Positions 7,799-17,500 of a stretch of DNA of 64,000 bases are shown here, piece by piece. The DNA lies in assembly GCA_905214105.1 (NCBI GenBank), contig CAJMKK010000001.1:496001-560000 (forward strand). Direction: 5' to 3'. Positions within the stretch are counted from its first letter, which is position 1. Each line of letters opens with the position of its first letter. A program made the translations under genes and the position numbers. The DNA is from an uncultured bacterium (GTDB taxonomy: Bacteria; Actinomycetota; Coriobacteriia; Coriobacteriales; Coriobacteriaceae). Below the pieces are notes generated by a model. That model searched no databases. It saw only the letters and a program-made list of their open reading frames with translations, and had not been told where the DNA came from.

Positions 7799-8827
7799 GT
7801 GTCCAAGATGGATTCTACGCTCTCCTATATTACTGACCAGTTGAAGGCGCTTACCTCGATTGCTTCGCCTACGGGGTTTACTCGTGCGGCTACTGATTAT
7901 CTGATGGAGACCCTGCGCGATATGGGGTTTGGGCCTGAGCGTTCTAATAAGGGTAACGTGCTCGTTGAGCTTGGTGGCGAGGGTGAGCCGCTCGTGTTGG
8001 CGAGCCATGTCGATACCCTGGGCGCCATGGTGCGCTCCATTAAGGACAATGGTCGCCTGCGTCCCACGACGCTTGGTGGGCACCAGTGGTCTACGGCCGA
8101 TGGCGAGAACTGCACCGTTTACACACGCGACGGCAATGTCTACACGGGCGTGGTCCTCAATACCGAGCCTTCGGCGCATGTGGCCGATGAGCCGGTCAAG
8201 GCCATCGAGAAGAACATGGAGATCCTGCTCGACGAGAACGTTGACAGCAAGGACGATGTGCTCGAGCTGGGTATTCAGACGGGCGACATCATCGCTATGG
8301 ACCCGCGTACCACGGTGACGGAGAGCGGCTACATTAAGAGCCGCTTCCTGGATGACAAACTATCGGCGTCGATTCTGCTGGGTCTAGCCCGCGCCGTTGC
8401 TGACGGCGAGGTGATGCTCTCGCGCAAGGTGTCACTGCTCTTTACCGTGTACGAGGAGGTCGGCCACGGCGGCGCCTTCGTGCCGGCCGACACGCGCGAG
8501 ATGATTAGCGTTGACATGGGCTGCGTGGGCGACGACCTGGGCTGCACCGAGCGCATGGTGTCGATCTGCGCCAAGGATTCAGGTGGCCCCTACAACTACG
8601 ATCTGGTGACCACGCTGTCCAATATCGCGCGCGAGCTCGAGCTTGATTACGCCATCGACGTGTACCCGCATTACGGCTCGGACGTTGAGGCCACGCTCTC
8701 GGCCGGCTACGACATCCGTCACGGCCTGATCGGCCCCGGTGTGTACGCGAGCCACAACTACGAGCGCAGCCACATGGACGGCGTGCGCAACACCTACGAG
8801 CTCGTCCGCGCCTACGTTCAGCGCTAG
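7799..8827 (+). CDS. M42-family metallopeptidase (aminopeptidase)
   Basis: A 342-residue cytosolic peptidase. I chose the GTG at 7799 because GAAAGGG is placed 8 nt before it; the ATG at 7808 would also work. The two-metal site of M42 enzymes is visible: ASHVDTLG (first histidine and aspartate), DDKLSA (bridging aspartate), TVYEEVGHGG (catalytic and metal glutamates), SVDMG and the C-terminal SHNYERSH histidine. M42 enzymes such as PepA/FrvX form tetrahedral dodecamers and trim short peptides from the amino end. Annotators often call them endoglucanase M or glutamyl aminopeptidase, but peptidase activity is the safe call. A terminator follows at 8861. Confidence 0.88.
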   Translation: MSKMDSTLSYITDQLKALTSIASPTGFTRAATDYLMETLRDMGFGPERSNKGNVLVELGGEGEPLVLASHVDTLGAMVRSIKDNGRLRPTTLGGHQWSTADGENCTVYTRDGNVYTGVVLNTEPSAHVADEPVKAIEKNMEILLDENVDSKDDVLELGIQTGDIIAMDPRTTVTESGYIKSRFLDDKLSASILLGLARAVADGEVMLSRKVSLLFTVYEEVGHGGAFVPADTREMISVDMGCVGDDLGCTERMVSICAKDSGGPYNYDLVTTLSNIARELELDYAIDVYPHYGSDVEATLSAGYDIRHGLIGPGVYASHNYERSHMDGVRNTYELVRAYVQR

Positions 8828-8860
8828 GGGGACAGCTTGCGACTCGGCTAACCAATCGCT

Positions 8861-8886
8861 AAGGCCCGATTTCTCGGGCCTTTTTT
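8861..8886 (+). terminator. Intrinsic terminator after the M42 peptidase
   Basis: AGGCCCGA pairs with TCGGGCCT around a 3-nt loop and runs into TTTTTT at 8880-8886. Confidence 0.85.
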
Positions 8887-8965
8887 CGCTTTAGGATGTT
8901 TAGTATTATGATGTATGTAATCTATTAACTAAGCATGTAAATTACTTAACGAGGTGATGCGGCAT

Positions 8966-10339
8966 ATGAATACATCTGAGTACTTATCTATGGGTGATGC
9001 CGCCCGCCTGTTGGGCGTTACGAAAGCCCGCATATCGCAACTTGCCGCATCGGGAACGCTCGCGTGCGATATCGTGGGCGGACGGAAGATGGTCGAGTAC
9101 AATTCTGCGATCGCCTATCAAAAGGTCCACAAACGAGGGCGCCGTCCTGCAGCCGATGTGGGACGCAAGTTCACGTTGATGTCGGCCGACCATGAGGTCG
9201 CGCATGTCTCATTTGATCCGACGCGCGAGTTTCCCTTCGAAATCGCCGAGGTCCTCGATGCGCAGAGGATGCCGTTTGGCACGTGCTCGAGTTCTTCTCC
9301 TACGGTGAATAAACGGGAGCTCAACGTGTGGTGGAGCCATCGGTCGGTGCCCGATGTTCGCCCTGGGCTTATCTCACGCTACCGCGAGCTGGGGATTGTC
9401 AACGGCGTTGAGGTGCCGGTTCAGTGCCTGGGCCTCTCGCTTTCGGATTGCTATTGGCTGCGGCCGGCAGAATGCGACGGGCTCGAATGGCGAAACCTCA
9501 ATTACTTCGAGAATGATTTTGAGCGATCAGCGCCCGAGGGGCGTTCGGGTTGGCTGGAGGGCATCGGTCTTAAAAATCCCGACAACACATCCGAGGGCGA
9601 GCTTCCTAAATCGTGGATGATTCGCAACGGTGTTCGCGTCCTGGTCAAGGGGTGCGGCATGGACGACCAACGGCCCTTTAACGAGGCGGTTGCAACGGCT
9701 CTGCATCGTCGCTTGCTGTTGGAGGGCGAGTTTGTTCCTTACACGCTTGAGCGCATGTTCGATGGCCCCGTGTGCCTGTGCGACGACTTTCTTGACGGCC
9801 GCGAGGAATATGTTCCGGCTGTTTACGTTAAGGGCGCACTTGGTAGCCAGCGGGGAAACTCGACATACGATCGATACTGTTGCTACCTCGGCAAGCATGG
9901 TGTCGATGAGGCCGCTGTGAGAAGGTCTATGTCGCAGATGATTGTCTGCGATGCCCTTTTGGCCAACAGCGACCGCCATTGGCGAAACTTCGGCATCATC
10001 CGCAATGTCGACACCCTGGAGATAAGGCCTGCTCCGCTGTTCGATAGCGGCAACTGCCTGTGGTACAACGTACCAACTGCCGTGCTCGCAGCTGGGGAGT
10101 TTGGGTTTTCCGCTAAGCCGTTTGGGCCCGACCCTTCCGTCCAGCTGGCGCTTGCGGATTCGCTCGATTGGTTCGATTCATCGCGGCTCAACGGATTTGT
10201 TGATGAGGCGATCGAGATTCTTTCGCAGAGCGAATGGGCGACGGCGGAGGGTCGACTCGAGACCATTCGCCGCGGCCTCGAACGTCGCGTAATCGAGGTT
10301 AGTGCCGCTGTTGAGGTACTTCGACACGTGCGGCGATAA
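8966..10339 (+). CDS. HipA-like kinase with N-terminal DNA-binding domain
   Basis: A 457-residue protein. The start at 8966 has GAGGTG at 8951-8956; GTG 8954 and ATG 8957 are in frame but overlap that site. Residues 1-60 form an excisionase/MerR-like helix-turn-helix (MGDAARLLGVTKARISQLAA, then a GGRKMVEY wing). The C-terminal half resembles HipA/CtkA-type serine-threonine kinases: ANSDRHWRNFG with catalytic Asp336, and PLFDSGN with metal-binding Asp360. HipA toxins phosphorylate glutamyl-tRNA synthetase or other targets and are normally paired with a separate HipB DNA-binding antitoxin. Here DNA binding appears fused to the kinase and no hipB neighbour exists. The middle, residues 70-200, is unassigned. 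Regulatory kinase or self-contained toxin-antitoxin are both possible. Confidence 0.65.
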   Translation: MNTSEYLSMGDAARLLGVTKARISQLAASGTLACDIVGGRKMVEYNSAIAYQKVHKRGRRPAADVGRKFTLMSADHEVAHVSFDPTREFPFEIAEVLDAQRMPFGTCSSSSPTVNKRELNVWWSHRSVPDVRPGLISRYRELGIVNGVEVPVQCLGLSLSDCYWLRPAECDGLEWRNLNYFENDFERSAPEGRSGWLEGIGLKNPDNTSEGELPKSWMIRNGVRVLVKGCGMDDQRPFNEAVATALHRRLLLEGEFVPYTLERMFDGPVCLCDDFLDGREEYVPAVYVKGALGSQRGNSTYDRYCCYLGKHGVDEAAVRRSMSQMIVCDALLANSDRHWRNFGIIRNVDTLEIRPAPLFDSGNCLWYNVPTAVLAAGEFGFSAKPFGPDPSVQLALADSLDWFDSSRLNGFVDEAIEILSQSEWATAEGRLETIRRGLERRVIEVSAAVEVLRHVRR

Positions 10340-10347
10340 TCCCGCGG

Positions 10348-11448
10348 CTACCTGATGGCTGCCGTAACGGTGCCGCCGCCCAAGACGACGTCGCCGCGGT
10401 AGACGACGACGGCTTGGCCGGGGGCAATGGCTCGCTGCGGCTCGTCAAAGGTCAACAGCATTTGCCCGTCGGCGCCACGTGTAAGGGTCGCCGCCTGGTC
10501 TTTCTGACGGTAGCGGTACTTGGCGCCCACGCGAATGCCGCCGGCATCGAGCTCTGCCTCCATGCGGTCGGCGGGGGCGCTCCAGATCCAGTCGTTGGCC
10601 GTGAGGGCAGCGGCGGTCAGGTCCTCGGCCTCGCCCAGATGCACAATGTTGTTGGCGGCATCGACGCCCGTTACGTACACGGGATGCGCCATCGCGACGC
10701 CCAAGCCCTTGCGCTGGCCGATGGTATAGCGCAGCGCGCCGTTATGGCGTCCGACCACGCTGCCGTCGCGCCACACAATATCGCCCGGCTCGGCGGCATG
10801 TCCGCAGCGGCGCTCGATATAGCCCGCATAGTCGCCATCCGCGATGAAGCAGATATCCTCGCTTTCGGCCTTCTTGGCGTTGATGAAGCCCTGTTCGGCG
10901 GCAATGCGGCGCACGTCGCGCTCTTTGTCCAAGCCTGCCAGCGGAAAGATCGTGCGTGCCAGACGCTCTTGCGTGAGCGAATACAAAAAGTAGCTCTGGT
11001 CCTTTTTGGGATCTTCGCCGCGATGTAGCTGCCAGGTGCCGTCGGATGCCTGGCTTGTTTTGGCGTAGTGACCTGTGGCGATGTAGTCGCAGCCCATATC
11101 GAGTGCCGCATCGAGCAACGCGCCAAACTTAATATGGCGGTTGCAGATGATGCATGGGTTGGGCGTCAACCCCTCCTGGTAGGCGGTCACGAAGCGCTCG
11201 ATAACATTGCGGTCGAAGGTCTGCTGCAGGTCGAGCACATGGTGGGGTATCCCCAGGCGCTCGGCGACGGCCTTTGCATCGGCGATGTCGCGGTCGACCT
11301 TACTCATGCCCGTGATGGGGTCGGGCGCGGGACAGGTGAGGCGCATGGTGGCACCGACGCATTCGTAGCCTTGGCGCTTGAGCAGGTACGCGGTCACGCT
11401 GGAATCGACGCCGCCGCTCATGGCGACGAGTACGCGCTTGTTGTGCAT
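10348..11448 (-). CDS. mnmA: tRNA-specific 2-thiouridylase MnmA
   Basis: A 366-residue enzyme. The start at 11448 has AAGGAG at 11457-11462 and gives the standard MHNKRVLVAMSGG opening. The PP-loop SGGVDSS at residues 11-17 binds ATP, and the catalytic cysteine pair is Cys99 (in NPCIIC) and Cys200 (in SEDIC). MnmA puts sulfur on U34 of Lys, Glu and Gln tRNAs, using sulfur passed on from a cysteine desulfurase, which improves decoding. It lies downstream of cysK on the same strand, 180 bp away with a terminator between, and close to an Rrf2 regulator. A cysteine desulfurase often sits beside mnmA in related groups but is absent here. Confidence 0.95.
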   Translation of the reverse strand: MHNKRVLVAMSGGVDSSVTAYLLKRQGYECVGATMRLTCPAPDPITGMSKVDRDIADAKAVAERLGIPHHVLDLQQTFDRNVIERFVTAYQEGLTPNPCIICNRHIKFGALLDAALDMGCDYIATGHYAKTSQASDGTWQLHRGEDPKKDQSYFLYSLTQERLARTIFPLAGLDKERDVRRIAAEQGFINAKKAESEDICFIADGDYAGYIERRCGHAAEPGDIVWRDGSVVGRHNGALRYTIGQRKGLGVAMAHPVYVTGVDAANNIVHLGEAEDLTAAALTANDWIWSAPADRMEAELDAGGIRVGAKYRYRQKDQAATLTRGADGQMLLTFDEPQRAIAPGQAVVVYRGDVVLGGGTVTAAIR

Positions 11449-11477
11449 GGGGAGGTTCTCCTTGGTGGCATGTGGCC

Positions 11478-11517
11478 AAAAAAGAAAAGCGGCGCGGGAG
11501 GCTGGTTCCGCGCCGCA
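11478..11517 (-). terminator. Intrinsic terminator of cysK
   Basis: On the minus strand GCGGCGCGG pairs with CCGCGCCGC and is followed by TTTTCTTTTTT. It separates cysK from mnmA, so mnmA probably has its own promoter or relies on readthrough. Confidence 0.8.
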
Positions 11518-11627
11518 GACATTGTAGCAAGTTCGGACGACTCGTGGGGCGCCCTGATGGGATGGGCTCAGACTGCCGGGAGAGGGGAGACCGGTTCGTC
11601 CTGGGCTCAACCTATGGGCGACGGGCC

Positions 11628-12566
11628 CTAGTCCTGGAACAGCGCCGTGGACAGGTAGCGCTCGCCGGTGTCGGCAAGCAGGGCCACGATGGTCTTGCCC
11701 TCGTTCTCGGGGCGCTTGGCCAGCTGCAGCGCGGCCCACACGGCGGCACCGGACGAAATGCCCACGAGCACGCCCTCCTTGTGGCCCACGGCGCGGCCGG
11801 TGGCAAAGGCGTCGTCGTTCTCGACGGGGATGATCTCGTCGTAGACCCGGGTGTCGAGGACGTCGGGCACAAAGCCGGCACCGATACCCTGAATCTTGTG
11901 CGGGCCGGCCTGGCCCTTAGAGAGCACCGGGGAGGTGGCGGGCTCGACGGCGACAACCTGAATCTCGGGGTTCTGCTCCTTGAGGAACTCGCCCACGCCG
12001 GTCACGGTACCGCCGGTGCCGACGCCGGCGACGAAGATGTCGACCTTGCCGTCGGTGTCATCCCAGATCTCGGGGCCGGTCGTGGCCTTGTGGATGGCGG
12101 GGTTCGCGGGGTTCACAAACTGGCCGGCGATGATGCTGTTGGGGGTCTCCTTCTGCAGCTCCTCGGCCTTGGCGATGGCGCCCTTCATGCCTTTGGAGCC
12201 GTCGGTGAGCACGAGCTGTGCGCCGTATGCCTGCATAAGCTTGCGGCGCTCGACGGACATGGTCTCGGGCATGGTGATGATCACCTTGTAGCCGCGGGCC
12301 GCCGCCACCGAAGCGATGCCGACGCCGGTGTTGCCGCTCGTGGGCTCGATGATGGTGTAGTCGCCGCCACGCACGAGCTTGCCGGCCTTCTCGGCCTCGT
12401 CAATCATGTTTTTGGCGACGCGGTCTTTAACGGATCCGGCGGGGTTGAAGTATTCCAGTTTGACGAGCACGCGGGCCTTGAGGTCCTCGTCGGCCTCAAA
12501 GTGGGTGAGCTCCAGAAGCGGGGTGTGGCCGATAAGCTGATCGATGGACGTGTAAACATTGCTCAT
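11628..12566 (-). CDS. cysK: Cysteine synthase A (O-acetylserine sulfhydrylase)
   Basis: A 312-residue pyridoxal-phosphate enzyme. It makes L-cysteine from O-acetylserine and sulfide. Lys47 in NPAGSVKDR is the cofactor-binding lysine, TSGNTG at residues 76-81 is the substrate-binding loop, and GTGGTVTG holds the phosphate. The length and the full set of motifs fit CysK rather than cystathionine beta-synthase. The ribosome binding site GGAGG stands a few bases before the ATG. The gene is transcribed away from an Rrf2-family regulator 250 bp away, the usual arrangement for CymR-type control of cysteine synthesis; direct control is inference. Confidence 0.95.
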   Translation of the reverse strand: MSNVYTSIDQLIGHTPLLELTHFEADEDLKARVLVKLEYFNPAGSVKDRVAKNMIDEAEKAGKLVRGGDYTIIEPTSGNTGVGIASVAAARGYKVIITMPETMSVERRKLMQAYGAQLVLTDGSKGMKGAIAKAEELQKETPNSIIAGQFVNPANPAIHKATTGPEIWDDTDGKVDIFVAGVGTGGTVTGVGEFLKEQNPEIQVVAVEPATSPVLSKGQAGPHKIQGIGAGFVPDVLDTRVYDEIIPVENDDAFATGRAVGHKEGVLVGISSGAAVWAALQLAKRPENEGKTIVALLADTGERYLSTALFQD

Positions 12567-12636
12567 GGTGAACCTCCAAAGTGTTCAAATGACTGGATAC
12601 CGTGTGGTTTTACGGTGTGTAGCAGCGAAACCCACA

Positions 12637-12649
12637 AACCTTATAGGTT
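12637..12649. promoter_or_regulatory. Candidate Rrf2 operator between cysK and its regulator
   Basis: AACCTTATAGGTT is a perfect dyad (AACCT and AGGTT around TAT) in the 251-bp divergent gap. It lies 71 bp before cysK. The regulator could bind here, but the site is proposed only from symmetry and position. Confidence 0.3.
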
Positions 12650-12817
12650 GTTCGTTTTGCTGTTGGCAAGCATGGTAGACAGTAAAGCCTAGTAACGCAA
12701 TAGGAAATAGAAGATTATTACGAGTCGATTAACCATCTTGACGGGAATAGGTATTTTCAAAACCAATTTTTCGGCTAGAATTTCTACGAATTAAAAGACC
12801 GAAAGGCAGCTATATAT

Positions 12818-13246
12818 ATGTTGGTTTCCACAAAGGGCAGATATGCCCTGCGCGTTATGGTCGACCTGGCCGAGCATCAGGCGGCCGGTCGCATCCCGCT
12901 CAAAGAGATCGCGGCGCGCCAGGGGATTTCGGAGAAGTACCTCGAGAATATTCTGGCTACGCTCGTGCGCGCCAACATGCTCTCGGGCATGCGCGGCAAG
13001 GGCGGCGGCTATGTGCTCACGCGCCCGCCCGAGCAGTACACGGTGGGCGAGATCTTGCGCCTGACCGAGGGCAGCCTGGCGCCGGTCGCCTGCCTGGATG
13101 GCGACTGCAAGGGTTGTTCGCGCTCTGACGAGTGCCCCACGCTCGACGTGTGGAAGAACCTGGACAAGCTCATCAACGACTACCTCGACGGTGTGACGCT
13201 TGATCAACTTGTCGCTCCCAACGAAGGCTACGACTACGTGATCTAG
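12818..13246 (+). CDS. Rrf2-family transcriptional regulator (IscR/CymR-like)
   Basis: A 142-residue regulator with an N-terminal winged helix (MLVSTKGRYALRVMVDLAEH, then the recognition region GISEKYLENILATL and the wing GKGGGYVLTRP). Four cysteines, 92, 97, 100 and 106, are clustered after the linker. In E. coli IscR three cysteines (92, 98, 104) hold an iron-sulfur cluster, so cluster binding is likely here but the spacing differs. CymR, which senses cysteine through CysK, lacks such a cluster. Adjacent divergent cysK and nearby mnmA make sulfur or Fe-S sensing the best guess. A hairpin and terminator follow. Confidence 0.85.
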   Translation: MLVSTKGRYALRVMVDLAEHQAAGRIPLKEIAARQGISEKYLENILATLVRANMLSGMRGKGGGYVLTRPPEQYTVGEILRLTEGSLAPVACLDGDCKGCSRSDECPTLDVWKNLDKLINDYLDGVTLDQLVAPNEGYDYVI

Positions 13247-13251
13247 CCCAC

Positions 13252-13282
13252 CTGCCATTTGGGGACGGGGTGGAAATGGCAG
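13252..13282. repeat. REP-like hairpin with GGGGACGGGG core
   Basis: CTGCCATTT (13252-13260) pairs with AAATGGCAG (13274-13282) around GGGGACGGGGTGG. Same core as the other GGGGACGG elements, with different arms. Confidence 0.6.
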
Positions 13283-13314
13283 ATTCTCTCGCCCTTTGAG
13301 ACTTGGCAAATAAG

Positions 13315-13349
13315 AAGGCCGCCCATTTTTGCGATGGGCGGCCTTCGTT
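13315..13349. terminator. Intrinsic terminator between convergent genes
   Basis: AAGGCCGCCCAT (13315-13326) pairs perfectly with ATGGGCGGCCTT (13334-13345) and is followed by CGTTTT on the plus strand. Confidence 0.85.
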
Positions 13350-13386
13350 TTGGGCTGTTGAGACGGGCGCGGCCGGAATGGCCGTT

Positions 13387-13752
13387 TTAGCCCTCGGCGA
13401 TGCTGTCGAGGATGCTGCGCATGATGGACACCAGGATGCTGCCCATAAAGGCCGATCCAAAGCTGGCGATGGAGATACCCGCGCCCAGCAGATTGACCGA
13501 CAGATAGCTGGCCAGCTCGAGCATAAAGCTGTTGACTACGAGCTGAAAAATACCCAGCGTAATGATCGTGAGCGGCAGCGAGATAACCGTCAGGAACGGC
13601 TTGACGAGCGAATCGACGATGTTCAGGAACAGTCCCACGAAGGCGAAACAGACCCAGGCCTCGGCAAAACCGAAGGGCTGGATGCCGGGGACGAGGAACG
13701 TGGCAATCGCGATGGCGATCGAGGTAAAGAGCCAGTTAAGCATAAAGCGCAT
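13387..13752 (-). CDS. Phage-holin-family (YvlD-like) membrane protein
   Basis: A 121-residue protein with four membrane segments: residues about 5-25, 30-55, 58-80 and 88-115. The pattern VDSLVKPFLTVISLPLTIIT followed by a third helix is the hallmark of the small four-helix family often named phage holin family protein or YvlD. Despite the name it is a common chromosomal gene, without a lytic phage context, and its role is unknown; B. subtilis YvlD belongs to a cell-envelope stress operon. It is a single gene with no partner. The terminator at 13315 lies downstream. Confidence 0.8.
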   Translation of the reverse strand: MRFMLNWLFTSIAIAIATFLVPGIQPFGFAEAWVCFAFVGLFLNIVDSLVKPFLTVISLPLTIITLGIFQLVVNSFMLELASYLSVNLLGAGISIASFGSAFMGSILVSIMRSILDSIAEG

Positions 13753-14076
13753 GGTGTGAATCCTTTCTTGCGCAGGGTGCGTCGGTGTCGCGTGAAGCGG
13801 TTTGCTGCGGCAGCTTGGACGGCCGCTCGGGTGTGCCGCCTTGTTCGGCCGCCCATTGTCTCAGATATTCGTGGAGCTTACGTGCGCATTCGGTTTCAAA
13901 ACGGCGTTCGTCCTGAAAAACGCGCCGCTGGCAGAGAGTCTTGTCGCTTTAGTTTGGTGGTGTGCTACACTGCTACGGGCAAAAGCCACAGGCGTTGCCC
14001 TATTGCATAGAACGGGCGAACGATGCCCGATGTCAGTATCAACTTCGATGCCTTATGGCGGGTTTGGCGGTGATCG
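13753..14076. other. Intergenic region between divergent genes
   Basis: This 324-bp gap contains no credible open frame. TACACT at about 13965 could be a minus-10 box for the yerC-like gene. I see no other strong repeat or RNA. Confidence 0.4.
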
Positions 14077-14376
14077 ATGAATATCGAGAACATGTTTGAC
14101 AAGCCTGATGTCAAGCAGCTGGTCCACGCATTTAGTCTTTTGGATGACGAGAAGGATATCCAGGCGTTTTTGACCGATATCTGCACGCCGCGCGAGATCT
14201 GCGATCTTTCGCAACGTCTGCAGGTTGCGCGTTATCTGGATGAGGGCGAGCCTTATGTTGAGGTTCAGGCCCGCACCGGCGCTTCGTCCACTACGGTGAG
14301 CCGCGTTTCAAAGGCACTCAACGGCGAGTACGGCGGCTATCGCAAGATCCTCATCAAACTGGAGGATGGCGAGTAG
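14077..14376 (+). CDS. YerC/YecD-family TrpR-related DNA-binding protein
   Basis: A 99-residue helical protein. The helix-turn-helix is in the second half: ICDLSQRLQVARYLDEG, then the recognition helix within TGASSTTVSRVSKALN. This is the standard layout of YerC/YecD proteins, which share the TrpR repressor fold but do not belong to a known tryptophan circuit. The target genes and ligand are unknown. The start at 14077 fits the family length of about 100 residues, although the ribosome binding site is poor. A terminator at 14404 follows. It is transcribed alone. Confidence 0.85.
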   Translation: MNIENMFDKPDVKQLVHAFSLLDDEKDIQAFLTDICTPREICDLSQRLQVARYLDEGEPYVEVQARTGASSTTVSRVSKALNGEYGGYRKILIKLEDGE

Positions 14377-14403
14377 GCCAGCGGCAACAAACGAATTGCG
14401 CAG

Positions 14404-14429
14404 AACCGTCCCTTCGGGGGCGGTTTTTT
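14404..14429 (+). terminator. Intrinsic terminator of the yerC-like gene
   Basis: AACCGTCCC pairs with GGGGCGGTT around a TTCG-type loop and runs into TTTTT. Confidence 0.85.
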
Positions 14430-14513
14430 GATCCTTTGGGGACGGAGGAAAACGGATCGCTGGGTTAGACTGACCTCCTCGGTGATCCATTTTCCTCCGT
14501 CTCCAAGGGGTCA
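14430..14513. repeat. REP-like doublet, GGGGACGG family
   Basis: Two copies face each other: GATCCTTTGGGGACGGAGGA continues to AAACGGATC at 14430-14458, and 14483-14513 is a variant in the opposite direction. The pair can fold into one long hairpin, the usual layout of BIME-type REP doublets. Confidence 0.65.
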
Positions 14514-14597
14514 AATCTGTTGGCGTGGGGCAAATCTGTCCGCGCGGGCGGGTAGGATGGAAACATTGAATATTGCGAACGGTTTGAGTGGAGGACC

Positions 14598-17500
14598 ATG
14601 CCTGTTCGAATCTATACCACCAACGCCGGCGCGGATTTGAGCGATGCCGAGGCGGCGCTGCTTGCCGACCTTATTGCCCGCCACGGGCGTGCCGTGCTGC
14701 TGGCGCCAACGTTTGCTGAGCTCGACCTGTGCCGTCATGATGCGGCGGAAGCCGGCGTTTCGCTGGGTATTGACTACAAGACGCCTACATCGTGGCTTCG
14801 CTCGCTTTGGGAGCTTTTGGGCGACGGGCGCGGTTTCGTCGACAACCTGCAGCGCCAGATGCTGTTTTCGGACATGGTAGCGCGCCTCGACGACGCCGAC
14901 CTGCAGCCGCTTTCGCGCAGCCAGGGCACGGTGCGTATGCTCGCGCGTATGGCTCGCGATGTGCTGCCGGGTGTGGCAGGGACAGGCACCGAGCGTTGCT
15001 GCGACAACGTTTGCAAGCCCAAGCCCAAAAGCGACGCCGAGGCTCGCGTGTTTGAACTTTTGTGCGCCTATGCGCGCGGTTTGGACCGTCGAGATATGGT
15101 CGAGCCCTGCGAGGCGGCTGACATTATGGCCGATGCCCTGGCCGATAACCTGCCGGCGTGCACCCGCGCCGTATGCGTGCGCGGTATCACGTCGTTTACG
15201 CACGGCCTGCTCGAGCTGCTGTCTGCCGTGGCGAACAATGGGGGAGAGGTCGTCGTACTGCTTGCCTGCGAGCAGGCGGCGATGCGCGAGGAGCTTGCCG
15301 CGGCATTTGATGCCCGCGGTGTGCTGTTCGAGGCCGCCCCGTTGGGGGAGGACGCCGGCGCGTCCGAGACCGCTTCTGCGCCTGTTGCTCAGCCTTTTTT
15401 TATAGAGGTGGCCGGCCCCCATGCCCGCGCCCGCGCTTATGTGGATGCTCTCGAGAACCTGGTCGCGGCATGTGAGGAGTCCGTGTCGCGCGACGGCGCC
15501 GCGACGAACGCCGACCCCGCGCGCGTGCTCGTGGTTTCCGCCCGGGCGCCCCAGCTGTTCGGCGAACTCGCTGCTCGTTTGGCGGCGCGTCACATTGCGG
15601 CCGAGACGACTGAGTTTACGGCGTTTTCTCAATCCATTGCGGGCAGGCAGTTCACGGCGCTCGCCAACCTGATCGAGCGTATGAAGGCCGCCGACGAAGG
15701 GGCAGCTTCTAAGACTGAGTGGTGGCCCGCGCCGGAGCTTACCGACTGGATTTACAGTCCGCTTTCGGGCGCTGATGCCGTCAATGCCCGTACCTTCGAT
15801 AAGAACATGCGACTGTCGCGCAGCAAGACCACTGCGGGCGTCAAGAGCCTGCTGCAGAGCGTGCAGGGCCAGGTGAGGGGCGCGCGTAAAGCGGCGAGCG
15901 ACGAGAACTGGTTTAAGAACGTGCCGTGCGTGGTCTCGGACGTGTTCCAGGCGCTGTGGCGCGACAAGCCCGTGACGGCGCTCAAGGCCATGCTTGCCGT
16001 TGCCGAGGCACTGCCCGATCGCGCGCTTGGTGGTCTCGACGGTCAGGCCCGTCGCCAGGCGGAGGTGGCCCTGCTGCGCCACGCGATCGACATCCTTATG
16101 AACGATGCTCGCGCGCTCGACGTGTCGCAGGCCGCGACCGTGCCCGTGCTCGATGGCATTCGCACCAAGGTGGACAAGCGTAGCACCGCCTACGATTACG
16201 AGACCTACGAGGTTGACCGTGCGCCACGTGCCCAGGTTCGCTTTACTTCGCTTGCCGATGCGGCGGCCCTGCGCCCCGGCAGCTACGATGCCGTGCTGTT
16301 TGCCGACGTCGACCTGGACAGTTATCCGCTCTCACATGAGGAGGGCCCGCTGGCAACGCTGGCGGCAGAGTTAGATCGCAGCGGTGTGACGCTTGAGCCT
16401 GCCGCCTTGTTGCGCGTGCGCTTTGGCCGCGCGATGCAGGCCGCGCGCGGTCCGGTTACGCTCGCCCGCGTGACGCACGATCGCCAGGCGCGCGAGTGCT
16501 ACCCGGCTGCCGTGTGGACCGAGTTTCGGGCGCATGCCGAGGCCGCTAACGATGCTAAGGCCGCTGACGCCGACAAGGCCGCTGACGACGCTAAGGCCGC
16601 TGGCGCCGACAAGGCGAAGTGCGTGGGTGAGGGCGATATCGTAAGGGACTTCGATCCCGCGGCAGGCGAAGGTCTTAGGCGCGAGCGCGTGACCTGCGAA
16701 GCTCCTCAGCATCTGAGCGATGAAGCCATTCCGTATTTGGTCCTGCGTCGTCGCGATGGCGAGGGCGAGGATGCGCCGCTGGTGCCGCGCCTGACGTCTG
16801 CCTCGCAGATCGAGGCCTATTCGACCTGCCCGCTATGCTGGTTCGTCTCGTACCGCGTGAAGCCCCAGTCGATCGACGCTGGCTTTGGCAATATGGAGAA
16901 GGGCAACTTTGTCCACGACGTGCTGGAACACTTGCATGCCCGTCTGCCCCAGGAGGGCATGGAGCGCGTGACACCCATGAATCTGCCACGCGCGAAGGAG
17001 CTGCTGCGCGAGGTCTTTGACGAGACCTTGGCCGAGCATGCGGGCAAGCGCGGTACCGAGGGCCCGCTCGTGCCGCTCTCCCCGGTGGAGGAGCGCCAGG
17101 TGGCCGAGATTTTGCCGCAGCTGGAGGGCGTTCTTGCCTACGAGTCCGAGGCGCTCGCGCCCTTCGCGCCGCGCTACCTGGAGTTTGCGTTCAACGAGCT
17201 CCAGGTCGAGTATGCCGGCTGGCCGCTCGGCGGGCGCATCGACCGCGTGGATGTGGATGCCGAGAATCGCGCCGTGGTAATCGACTACAAGCATCGCACG
17301 GGCGTTGAGGAGTTTAAGCTCGCCGATCCCACGGTGCGCGACGAGGAGTCGGGCGAGGCCCCCATCGACGACCCGCGCTGGTTGCCGCCCCATACTCAGA
17401 CACTCATCTACGCGCAGGCCATGCGTCGGGCGCTGGATCTGGATACCCGCGCCGCGCTCTATTTTTCGACCAAGGGCGGCAAGCCCGCGCTGCGCGGTGC

